From Chamaelirium japonicum (lineage: Eukaryota; Streptophyta; Magnoliopsida; Liliales; Melanthiaceae), in contig OX393549.1 of the NCBI GenBank assembly GCA_947650365.1, forward strand, positions 18,767,532-18,831,531: a DNA stretch of 64,000 nt, in the 5' to 3' direction. Both the position numbers and the translations under genes were made by a program. Below the pieces are notes generated by a model. The model searched no databases. It was not told where the DNA came from and worked only from the letters and a program-made list of their open reading frames with translations. This document shows, piece after piece, positions 45,801-50,246 of the stretch (its first letter is position 1; each line of letters opens with the position of its first letter).

Positions 45801-48048
45801 GGTCGGGTTGGGTCGGGTCGGATCTACCCGCAATCCGATACTATAATATATAATACCAACGGGTCTTTCAGGTCAGGTTGGGTCGAGTCGGATTGGGTCA
45901 ACTGAATAGACCAGGGTGGTAAAAGGGTCTTATCGGGTCTACCGGTTTATTAGAGGGTCGGGTACGGGTTTAGGATCTAGACACGATTAGTTAAACGGGT
46001 CAGGTCCGGGTTTAGGGGTTTTGGACAATACACGAACCCGACACGACACGACCCATTGCCACCCCTACACAGAGCTATCCTAGATTGCTAGTGAATCAAA
46101 GCAGGTTTACAATAGGACTACAACCCAACATGGTGTCGCTGGAGTCTGACACGTGACTCGATTCAACCCAGCCGTATCCAAACATGATTCGACCCAACTC
46201 AAGCCAATGTGTCATTACCAAACCCGACCCGACAAACCCCATGAATATACTACAAGAACCCCATAGTAAAAAGGACATAATTTTAGATTTTAGCATTTTT
46301 TTTAGTAGATTTGAAAAATATTTAAAAATTAAGTAGTACCCCATTTGATTTTTTGAGAAACCTGTCGGCATCACACCTGCGGGATGTTAAGACTTGGACC
46401 CCTGCCATTCTGTCGATGTAGGCATGATTCGATCCCGGGTCTCTGGTACAACCATAGTTACCAAATCGGGCGTTTTTTTGAAAAAATCGCGTATAAAACG
46501 CGTATCAATCCGAAGTCGTTGCAAACAGGAAAAAAACTTAATTTTTTGAAAAAAACGTCCGTACGTGTTTTATACGCATATAAAACGGAAAAAACGCATA
46601 TAAAACATGTCGGATTTGGTCCGAGTTTAAATTGGGTTCGTATTTTATTTTGTTCATGCTTAATAAACGCATATACAATATGTTTTGAACTTTTGACTAC
46701 TTAATGTTGGAAAATGACATATACATACTTGGTATAATTTTTAAGATTTTTTTTGTTTTTTTTCGATGTTTTCATGTTTTTTTTCTGCTTTTTTCGTTTT
46801 CATTGTATTTTTCCGATTTTTTTCCTTGCCGTTTTTTTTTTTCAGTTTTACGACTTGGTAACTATGGGTACAGCCAGAAAAAAACTACCGGCTGAGCTAG
46901 CTAGCACCTTCGGCCTTTTTTTTAATGCCTATTTTAAGTTCTCCTTACTTTAAACCACACTAATTTGCCAAATATGACTTATATGGCATTGCTTGCCATT
47001 GTTGTCTATGATCACAATTATATGTTTTAATAATGTTACTAGTCCAACTTCCAAAAAAATTTAAAATAATGTTACTAACCCGGAGTGCTCCAGAAGTCTA
47101 ACCTCTTGGAACATTCCGGGTTATATTAAGCGGCCTAATGATGCCCCCCTTTTTGATGTGGGACTAAACTTGTCTCAACACTCCCTCTCACGTGGAGCAT
47201 GCATGGCAGAGAAACCCATCAACATTACCTGAGGGGTGTTAAGGCTTGGACCCTTCCATTCTATCGATGAAGGCATGATTCGATCCCGGGTCTCTGGTAC
47301 AACCAGAAAGAGACTACCGGCTGAGCTAGCTAGCACCTTCGGCCTTTTTTTTTTAATGTCTATTTTAAGTTGTAGTTACTTTAAACCACACTAATTTGCC
47401 AAATATGACCTATATGGCATTGCTTGTCATTGCTGTTTATGATCACAATTATATGTTTTAATAATGTTACTAACCCAACTTCCAAAAAAATTAAAAATAA
47501 TGTTACTAACCCGGAGTGCTCCAAGAGGATAACCCGGAGTGCTCCAAAAGGCTATCCTCTTGGAGCACTCCGGGTTATATTAAGTGGCCTAATGATGCCC
47601 CCCCTTTCTGATGTGGGACTAAACTTGTTTCAACACTCCCCCTCACGTGGAGCATGCGTGGCAAAACACAATTGGGGGGGGGGGGGGGGGGGAGAGGGCT
47701 AGCCCAGATCTGATACCATGTTACTAACCTGGAGTGCTCCAAGAGGGTGAACCTCTTGAAGCACTCCGGGTTAGTAACATGGTATTAGAGCATAACATGT
47801 ATATTAAGCGGCCCCCTTTCTGATGTGGGATTAAATCTGTTCCAATGTTTGCAGGATTTGAGGAGTCATCCAAGGGATGCTGTGGTACTGGAGAATTTGA
47901 GCTTTCATTCTTATGTAACAGTAAGACCACACTTACATGCGCGGATGATACAAAGTATGTTTTCTGGGATAGCTTCCATCCCACAGAGAGAACATATGAG
48001 ATCATGGTTGATGAATTGTTGAAGAGATACCTGCAGGATTTGTTTTAA
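22741..48048 (+). CDS. GDSL gene B: secreted esterase/lipase, 5 exons over 25 kb, 361 aa
   Basis: This is a second plant GDSL (SGNH) serine hydrolase, the paralog of gene A. Coding exons are 22741-23011, 30606-30736, 30833-31066, 36869-37124 and 47855-48048; they join to 362 codons with no stop or frameshift, and every junction is GT-AG in the same phase as gene A. A signal peptide covers about residues 8-27. Block I is ITFGDS with Ser46. Block II is the SFASGGTG region (118-125). Block III is GSND (176-179) with Asn178. Block V is DSFH with Asp336 and His339. Length matches the usual 350-370 aa. Introns 1, 3 and 4 are 7.6, 5.8 and 10.7 kb and packed with transposons; intron 2 is 96 bp. Whether the full pre-mRNA is spliced cannot be seen from sequence. 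Confidence 0.88.
23166..23350. mobile_element. MITE of about 185 bp, GCTATTCAG family, copy 4
   Basis: The left end is GAGAAATGCTATTCAGACC and the right end GGACTGAATAGCATTGC. It lies 154 bp into intron 1 of gene B. Confidence 0.65.
23403..23665. mobile_element. Foldback MITE, GGGTTATTTTGAC family, copy 1
   Basis: A near-complete palindrome: GGGTTATTTTGACTTTGCCC opens it and GTCAAAATAACC closes it. The 9-bp TTAAAATAA is duplicated exactly at 23394-23402 and 23666-23674. The inner motif GTCAGCTCACC and its complement form the loop-proximal arms. A 9-bp duplication suggests Mutator-type mobilisation. Confidence 0.8.
24041..24103. repeat. (GA)n microsatellite
   Basis: About 31 GA units in intron 1 of gene B. 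Confidence 0.95.
24142..24246 (+). pseudogene. RNase H C-terminal relic
   Basis: A frame ending in a natural TAA encodes [19 protein letters not shown] and then [12 protein letters not shown]. This fits the end of plant retroelement-type RNase H domains (R-x-x-N-x-x-A-D-W-L-A-[RK]). The rest of the domain is missing upstream, where a (GA)n tract intervenes. Confidence 0.55.
24247..26889. other. Intron 1 repeat DNA, no intact gene
   Basis: At 24700-24730 ACGTGGAAACCCAACCGAGA resembles retroelement LTR or leader sequence. At 25460-25760 AT-rich ATTTTGATCAAAATT repeats are self-complementary. Nothing coding is supported. Confidence 0.35.
26894..27475 (-). pseudogene. Copia gag relic
   Basis: The minus strand encodes first [16 protein letters not shown] and [18 protein letters not shown], then after a frame break [20 protein letters not shown] and [14 protein letters not shown]. 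These match the UBN2-type gag of Copia elements in order. A stop sits just before MQIDDYL, and a small in-frame duplication (VALLLLS twice) disrupts the second part. A primer-site-like TAATATCAGAGATC on the minus strand near 27520-27533 supports a 5' end on the right. Confidence 0.7.
27540..29004. other. Intron 1 DNA, probably LTR debris
   Basis: The segment beginning TGTAAAGGAAAAACG near 27538 is placed where the 5' LTR of the Copia relic should be, but its far end is not identified. The remainder is AT-rich and contains fragments resembling the MITE at 29866. Confidence 0.35.
29005..29204. repeat. Telomere-like TTTAGGG-rich tandem repeat
   Basis: Four to five units of about 45-50 bp, each with TTAGGTTTAGGGTTAGGG or a variant followed by TTCACTATTTAGGG. 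TTTAGGG is the plant telomere heptamer, but here it is interspersed, not an uninterrupted array. Confidence 0.6.
29205..29263. repeat. Strong hairpin with about 29-bp arms
   Basis: TTTCACAACACGACAAAAAC pairs with GTTTTTTGTCGTGTTGTGAA, and the arms meet at CAGAATTCTG. One bulge and one mismatch are visible. It directly follows the telomere-like repeat. Confidence 0.75.
29866..30264. mobile_element. MITE with CATAGTTAYCAA ends, copy 1
   Basis: The left end is CATAGTTATCAAG and the right end TTGGTAACTATG. The 8-bp GTTGCAAC is duplicated exactly at 29858-29865 and 30265-30272. The interior is rich in A/T runs and CGCGTTTTATACGCG. A second copy lies at 46453. Confidence 0.75.
30606..30736 (+). 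CDS. GDSL gene B exon 2
   Basis: At 131 bp, its acceptor is TTTCCAG and its donor TTG|GTATGT. The split codon joins exon 1 as Ala91. It encodes [12 protein letters not shown] and [17 protein letters not shown]. Confidence 0.9.
30833..31066 (+). CDS. GDSL gene B exon 3
   Basis: At 234 bp, acceptor TATTTCAG, donor CAG|GTAAAT, phase 0 at both ends. It carries [13 protein letters not shown] and block [15 protein letters not shown]. Confidence 0.9.
31588..32139. mobile_element. hAT-like MITE with TAGGGGTGTGCA ends
   Basis: It starts TAGGGGTGTGCATTGG and ends TTGTGCACCCCCCTA. GACCCAAC is duplicated exactly (31580-31587 and 32140-32147). The interior is CCGATCCAAT and TTGGTTTGGT blocks. Its right end is included in the 288-bp tandem array. 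Confidence 0.75.
32004..33443. repeat. Tandem array, 5 x 288 bp
   Basis: Five units repeat at exactly 288 bp (about 1440 bp total) and differ at only a few positions. Each unit contains the last about 135 bp of the hAT-like MITE, its GACCCAAC target copy, and flanking DNA with GATATAAAAGGAGG. A 67-codon frame on the minus strand recurs in every unit; this follows from unit identity and is not taken as a gene. Confidence 0.93.
33444..34110 (+). mobile_element. Right part of a Gypsy-type LTR with primer-site-like junction
   Basis: TATAAAAGAGAGGC near 33700, (CT)n at 33808-33851, and a CTCGGATCTTCTTATGATTC segment precede a CCCCACA end at 34093. This is followed by TTAGCACCCACTGTGGGGC, resembling the TGGCGCCCACCGTGGGG junction of some plant Gypsy elements. 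The left end is not found; the MITE and tandem array at 31588-33443 interrupt the region. Confidence 0.45.
34146..34380. mobile_element. Degraded inverted-repeat element
   Basis: The ends are AGGGTTTTAAATC and GATTTTAAACCTTG, inverted to each other. The interior has repeated TACCGGCCAGTACCGG-type sequence. No clean target duplication is seen. Confidence 0.4.
34619..34737 (+). ncRNA. 5S rRNA-like domain in left Cassandra LTR
   Basis: TTAAGCGTGCTCGGGCGAGA and CTGGGAAGTCCTCGT are 5S rRNA hallmarks, with internal pol III boxes at 34667-34679 and about 34697-34709. The 5' third diverges. It is part of the retroelement and not a ribosomal gene. Confidence 0.8.
35016..35135 (+). ncRNA. 5S rRNA-like domain in right Cassandra LTR
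   Basis: The same boxes are preserved (A box from 35064; GGATGGGTGACC from about 35095). TTGGAAGTTCTCGT shows drift from the left copy. Confidence 0.78.
35176..36097. other. Intron 3 DNA, no gene
   Basis: The part at 35490-35690 repeats CGACCTCC/CCAGCGAC motifs. Other parts are A/T-rich. A frame at 35796-36041 has no recognised similarity. Confidence 0.4.
36098..36366. mobile_element. Foldback MITE, GGGTTATTTTGAC family, copy 2
   Basis: It opens GGGTTATTTTGACTTTTCC and ends GTCAAAATAACCC. It sits in A-rich flanks that hide the target duplication. It is 502 bp upstream of exon 4 of gene B. Confidence 0.75.
36869..37124 (+). CDS. GDSL gene B exon 4
   Basis: At 256 bp, its acceptor TTGTTCAG follows a T run and its donor is ATG|GTAATT. 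It encodes [17 protein letters not shown] and [14 protein letters not shown]. Two copies of one foldback MITE flank it, at 36098 and 37297. Confidence 0.9.
37297..37560. mobile_element. Foldback MITE, GGGTTATTTTGAC family, copy 3
   Basis: It opens GGGTTATTTTGACTTTACCC and ends GTCAAAATAACCC; ATTTTTTTT (9 bp) is on both sides. It starts 172 bp after exon 4 of gene B and abuts the next element at 37571. Confidence 0.8.
37571..38690. mobile_element. Long-TIR element (Mutator-like), 1.12 kb
   Basis: The left end GGGAAATTTTATTCATATCC is the complement of the right end; the match runs about 45 bp each side (through CTGTAATTAGCCCCC). T runs flank both sides. It is non-coding and contains the MITE at 37967-38407. 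Confidence 0.65.
37967..38407. mobile_element. hAT-like MITE, GGGGTGGCAAT family, copy 4 (left end lost)
   Basis: The interior (AAATTAGCGGGCCTGGG, then AAACGGGTCGGGTCCGGG) and right end ATTGCCACCCCTA match the family. The left terminal repeat is missing or diverged, so the start is approximate. Confidence 0.55.
38708..38860 (-). repeat. Copia 3' LTR
   Basis: 153 bp, with a TATATATA core. It differs from the other LTR at two sites (CCCTCC versus CCCCCC; GAGACGG versus GAGATGG). Confidence 0.93.
38861..38869 (-). promoter_or_regulatory. Copia polypurine tract
   Basis: The minus strand reads AAGGGGGAG directly before the 3' LTR, as needed for plus-strand DNA priming. Confidence 0.75.
39204..41153 (-). 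CDS. Copia pol, reverse transcriptase and RNase H part
   Basis: 649 residues from the first ATG after the frameshift. The reverse transcriptase has the start [14 protein letters not shown], the first catalytic Asp near 216 ([12 protein letters not shown]) and the YVDD box at 317-320. The RNase H domain follows with ADSGFLSDP and [13 protein letters not shown]. The N-terminal hundred residues are the low-complexity linker from integrase. A 13-residue stretch is directly duplicated at 235-247 and 248-260, just after the first active-site Asp. In the parent element this part was continuous with the frame at 41186-42805. Confidence 0.92.
   Translation of the reverse strand: MNEKSCPKTPEEVKVPKEPGHNAPEEIMDHIFQEENISQRPNFPQTPEEIPAVIMDKVPVPNNESSIFHMRGEIWDQKEIVIDDIFAYKVATEITKGDDEDNEPRSIYECRHRTAWPKWREAIQAELESLKKRGVFGPIVQTPNNVNPVGFKWVFVRKRNENNEIARYKARLVAQGFLQKPGIDYEETYSPIMDIVTFRYLISLTVSKKLEMRLMDIVTAYLYGNLDTDIYMKIPEGFKLPEATSKVPEGFKLPEATSKSAHSIKLRRALYGLKQSGRMWYNRLSEYLSREGYKNDPICPCIFIKKLENGFTIITVYVDDINLIGTPEELKKTSDYLKREFEMKELGDTKFCLGLQIERNSSGILVHQSLYTENLLKKFNMDKCHPLSTPMVVRPLDIHKDPFRPKEEHETILGSEKPYLSAIGALLYLAQCTRPDICFSVNLLARYSSEPTLRHWNGIKQIFRYLRGTTDMGLFYSCGTPHLIGYADSGFLSDPHKGRSQTGYVFLNNNAAISWRSTKQTLVATSSNHAEILALHEASRECVWLRSLVQHIRSSCQLASVTKEPTVIHEDNAACIAQIQAGFIKGDRTKHILPKFFYTHELQKKREIEVKQVRSSDNLADLFTKALPKSTFQKMVYGIGLRRLNHQTN
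40374..40451 (-). repeat. In-frame 39-bp tandem duplication in RT
   Basis: The DNA encoding [12 protein letters not shown] occurs twice in tandem without breaking the frame. It falls between conserved reverse transcriptase blocks and would lengthen a loop. Confidence 0.85.
41186..42805 (-). CDS. Copia pol, protease and integrase part
   Basis: 539 residues. The aspartic protease motif is LIDSATTHT (Asp11; Ala replaces the more usual Gly in DSG). The integrase HHCC zinc site is His152, His157, Cys188, Cys191. The catalytic triad is Asp219, Asp282 and Glu318, with 35 residues between the last two. The frame runs off into a short unrelated tail (about the last 12 residues) before TAG at 41186; the expected basic linker continues in another frame, indicating a 1-nt indel near 41216-41230. 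Confidence 0.9.
   Translation of the reverse strand: MTNCKEICLIDSATTHTILKHRKFFTNLEYNSRMVTTVAGPTDIVTGSGRAHILLPNGTHLLIKDALYSENSRRNLLSFKDIRANGYHLETTNEGNLEYLCITSKNGEHISILEKCSTLSLGLYFTHIGVMESYATHLNQKFPNPEDLVLWHDRLGHPGSGMFRKIIHNSYGHPLNNRSLTFSNDHFCDPCSQGKLITRPSFKKIETESPTFLQRVQGDICGPIHPPSGPFRYFMVLIDASTRWSYVSLLSTRNLAFARLLSQIIKLRASFSDNPIKSIRLDNAAEFSSKIFNDFCTSIGIEVEHSVPHVHTQNGLAEAFIKRLQLIARPLLLQSRLPISTWGHAILHAANLVRLRPTSYHIFSPAQLVSGIQPNISHLRKFGYAVHVPISPPNRSKMGPQRRLGIYIGFDSPSIIRFLEPLTGDLFTARFADCHFDETVFPPLGGDKEVSRQRPVPEERRELSWNTSTMSHLDPRSPQCEVEVKRILHLQDIANQLPDAFNDATNVTKSFVPVKNVPARINIPTPLMKLLHVRNVADL
42933..43058. repeat. Three 42-bp repeats in the gag-pol spacer
   Basis: AATGTTTGACAGGAAATAAA and ACTACTTAGC-type segments repeat at about 42 bp between the gag stop and the protease start. 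Confidence 0.7.
43094..44170 (-). CDS. Copia gag
   Basis: 358 residues. The N-terminal UBN2-type capsid region includes [14 protein letters not shown] and [13 protein letters not shown]. An RG-rich basic segment spans about 207-248. A CCHC zinc knuckle (Cys285, Cys288, His293, Cys298; [14 protein letters not shown]) binds nucleic acid. It ends in a stop well before pol, so gag and pol are separate frames with a 288-bp gap. Confidence 0.92.
   Translation of the reverse strand: MSNITKLDFHALNVNGSNFLNWRVDSLLHLQAKNLEKALEENNGLKPDEKAKALIFLRHHIHEDLKNEYMNIVDPADLWKALKERYDHQKMITLPAAKSEWITLRFQDFKTVAEFNSKLLNIVSKLKLCEEKIDDAQMIDKTLSTFHPNNIILQQQYRGMKYQKYSELIEVLLIAEEHNNLLVKNHNSRPTKSLALPEANANDFYQGRGRGRGRGRRGGRHGRGGPNNYPGRGRNHPGRGGRQNHPRRDDYYGPRKDTHFKNKWIAPQNPEKNNPSKPEDKRDICFECGKEGHWSRNCRASKHEKNKYKSTGVPTETNMNEDNNEWPEDYQKQTDALKTSYLESSDYFDELDDGTLNP
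44948..45075. repeat. GC-rich tandem repeat in the Copia leader
   Basis: Two units of about 61 bp with GCTCGCGCCGGTGGAGCCCG. It lies in the untranslated leader between 5' LTR and gag, and creates spurious Ala/Arg-rich frames. Confidence 0.7.
45381..45533 (-). repeat. Copia 5' LTR
   Basis: 153 bp. Immediately inside on the minus strand is CGTTATCAGCACGAGC, the position of the primer site; the tRNA is not assigned. Confidence 0.93.
45598..46067. mobile_element. hAT-like MITE, GGGGTGGCAAT family, copy 5
   Basis: CACAGAGC is duplicated exactly (45590-45597 and 46068-46075). The left end carries a 6-nt repeat (TAGAGC TAGGGC) before TGGCAATTTCGG. The right end is ATTGCCACCCCTA. Confidence 0.7.
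46380..46915 (-). mobile_element. tRNA-derived SINE, split by a MITE
   Basis: On the minus strand the head holds TAGCTCAGCCGG (46888-46899, pol III box A) and GGATCGAATC (46426-46435, box B). In the uninterrupted copy at 47229 these are about 30 bp apart. Here a MITE at 46453-46866 separates them. Confidence 0.6.
46453..46866. mobile_element. MITE with CATAGTTAYCAA ends, copy 2
   Basis: It begins CATAGTTACCAAATCGGGCG and ends CGACTTGGTAACTATG. GGTACAAC and GGTACAGC (8 bp, one mismatch) flank it. It is inserted into the SINE between its pol III boxes. Confidence 0.75.
47070..47180 (-). mobile_element. Solo-like TRIM LTR
   Basis: 111 bp; reads TGTTACTAACCCGG on the plus strand and ends TCTCAACA. 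The minus strand has TAGTCCCACATC, shared with the 1322 element. A CTCCCTCTCACGTGG (purine tract on the minus strand) follows. Confidence 0.6.
47229..47345 (-). mobile_element. tRNA-derived SINE, uninterrupted copy
   Basis: Minus-strand box A is TAGCTCAGCCGG (47317-47328) and box B GGATCGAATC (47277-47286). Spacing and order fit a tRNA-derived SINE head. No tRNA cloverleaf can be drawn confidently, so it is not called a tRNA gene. The SINE plus the following TRIM LTR is a duplicate of 46380-47228. Confidence 0.6.
47501..47845 (-). mobile_element. TRIM abutting the gene B exon 5 acceptor
   Basis: The plus strand has TGTTACTAACCCGG at 47501 and TGTTACTAACCTGG at 47719. The interior between the LTRs ends GATCTGATACCA (to 47718), the complement of the TGGTATCAGATC primer site, and begins CTCCCCCTCACG (complement of a purine tract). 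So the left LTR is about 47501-47635, and the right LTR runs from 47719 to about 47845. A G run lies at 47667-47691. No target duplication is evident. Confidence 0.65.
47855..48048 (+). CDS. GDSL gene B exon 5 and stop
   Basis: At 194 bp, it follows the acceptor TGTTTGCAG. The split codon completes Gly298 of the DYGFE motif. It encodes [10 protein letters not shown] and the catalytic [13 protein letters not shown] block, ending in TAA. A small LTR element ends about 9 bp before the acceptor AG. Confidence 0.9.
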
Positions 48049-49425
48049 AAGAGAACATCTCGTACCGCGCTCTATAGTGGCGGGCCTACCTCTCGTCTAA
48101 GCGGCAAGCTGCTTTTCGACTTGTGAGATTCTTCCTTTCTGTCGCTCGTGTGGCGAGTTTTGATCCTTGGTCTATCTTGTGCCGACGGGTGATGTACTGA
48201 CCACTATAGTGGTCTCTTCAGAAAGAAAGAAAGAAAAAAAAAAAAGATATACAAAGTCTGGTTCCTTGCATATGTACCCTCCCTAAATGTTCTTATACGA
48301 ATGTATACCTTGTTTTGTTGAGAATTGCATATATGTCCTTATCTGTTTAAAACTTAATAATATAACCCTTGAGCTTTGACATATGGTTGGCGAAAGTTTT
48401 GAAATGACCAAAATACCCATTTTCCTCGACATGTGATAGTATTCTTTTTTAAGAATAATTCATAAATTATTTGAAAGCATAAACCCAAAAAAAATAAAGT
48501 ATTTTAATTATTCAAAAAATATTCAAATGAATTACTCATTAATGATTCATAATAATTTGGTGGGCATGGAACAATGATATAATTTTTCATTTTTTTTGAA
48601 TTGTCGTCTCAAGACCCCTTTCTACGAGTATGTTATGAGATGAGATACACGAAGGTGGACCAGAGACTAAATCCCTGATACTAGATGTGAGTATAATTTA
48701 ATCGTGTATACCAGTAAGCTACAAATTACGCTAGTCTGACACCCGTCCATTCGATTCGAAAACTATGGGTTGAGGTTTATTTAAGGCTGGGCTGAGCTTG
48801 CGCCATATTAAGTTACCCATCCGTTCGATCCGCAAAGTATTGGTTGAGCCCAAAACCTAATGATGGTATTTTAGGCATTTCATTTGTATATATAAATAAA
48901 AGTGCATGACCCAAGCATTTCATACAAAAGTCGCTTGTTTGATGTACCAAGTTATATTGGTATTTGTTTGGATAATTAAATGTTTGAATAAAGTAAAGAA
49001 GTGTTTTGACTACAACATGTTATAATAAATAAAATTTTGTATTGATATTTATTAAACTTACTCACTAGTTGGAGGAGTATGTTGTATGAGTATAGAGAAT
49101 AAATCTTTGCCATTTTTTTCATCATGGCACTTATTTGGGCTAGTCCAAACTTGACCCGAAGCCCAAGAAGAAAAATGGGCTAAATTTGGGCTGGGTGCTG
49201 GGTATGTTGACAAAATTTTGCACCGAGCTTGGGCTTTGGGATAGCCACCAAGAGTTTGGACTGAGTATGGGCAATCCATAATTGACCAAGTCCGACTCGA
49301 TTGATAGGCGTATCTAACTCGACATAAAACATGTGGGAGCACTCAACGATCTGTCACACACCTTGTGTCCACAATCCAAGCAACAAGCCAACCTTTCTGG
49401 AAATCTCTCTTGCAAAGGTCCAGCC
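48049..49425. other. Gene B 3' flank, no further gene
   Basis: The first few hundred bases are the likely 3' untranslated region; AATAATATAA at about 48355 is a weak polyadenylation-like signal. The rest is AT-rich with no recognised frame. Confidence 0.4.
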
Positions 49426-50246
49426 AGGCCGGCCCTGAGGTTTTAGGGGCCCTAAGCAAACTGCAAAAATTGGGGCCCCATACATATTAATAAAATACAA
49501 AATTTACTATCAACATATGATTTTATCATTATCAACATGGTGATGATTGATGAGATCGGCTTTACCCATCAGAGGACCAAGAACGTCGGCGAGGGAATAA
49601 GAGATAGAATCATAGATCGGATTCGGAGGACATAGGCTCCCAGCTTCTGACCGGTAAGTCAGCAACCCTCTCGAGGGAATGAGGGATCGATCGAAGGCCG
49701 GACAGAGGCTCATAGCTTTTGGCCGGTAACCCTCTCAAGTCTCGTCGCTTTAGCCTCTCGAGCCTCTTCTTTCTCTCCCGTAGTTCGCAGCGTCCGCCGC
49801 ACAGCTGCACAATATTTTTTTGGGTTATTTTGACTTTGCCCCCCAAATTTTGCCTTGAATTAGACTTTAGCCCCCATCATTTCATTAATTAGACTTTACC
49901 CCCCAAAACTAACTGTTCCGTCAGCTCACCATCTAAGAGAAAGGGTGAGCTGACGGAATAGAATAATAAAGTTTTGGGTGGTGAGCGGATGGAACAGTTA
50001 GTTTTGGGGGGTAAAGTCTAATTAATGAAAATATGGGGGGTAAAGTCTAATTCAAGGCAAAATTTGGGGGGCAAAGTCAAAATAACCCTATTTTTTTTGG
50101 GATGAAGGCGAGCACAGCCGCACAGGTTAGCCGGTTAGGGCTTCTTGGTGAGTTGGTGTATGGAATTGACTATTAGGCCCCCCCTTAGCATTATACTTGG
50201 TTGTGGGCCGGTTTCCTTACCCGCCTACCCTCAGGGCCGGGCCTGG
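49426..50246. mobile_element. hAT-like element with GGCCGGCCCTGAGG ends
   Basis: The left end AGGCCGGCCCTGAGG and reverse-complemented right end CAGGCCCGGCCCTGAGG are inverted repeats. GTCCAGCC and GTCCAGCG flank it. A foldback MITE is nested at 49822-50088. Confidence 0.5.
49822..50088. mobile_element. Foldback MITE, GGGTTATTTTGAC family, copy 4
   Basis: It begins GGGTTATTTTGACTTTGCCC and ends GTCAAAATAACCC. TATTTTTTT (9 bp) is duplicated on both sides (49813-49821 and 50089-50097). Confidence 0.8.

Noticed and set aside
47229-47345. tRNA gene on the minus strand
   Set aside because: Box A- and box B-like sequences are present, but no acceptor stem or cloverleaf is convincing. A tandem second copy with the same flank favours a SINE.
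22741-48048. Calling gene B a pseudogene because of its insertions
   Set aside because: All exons, splice sites and catalytic residues are intact and in frame; the insertions are confined to introns.
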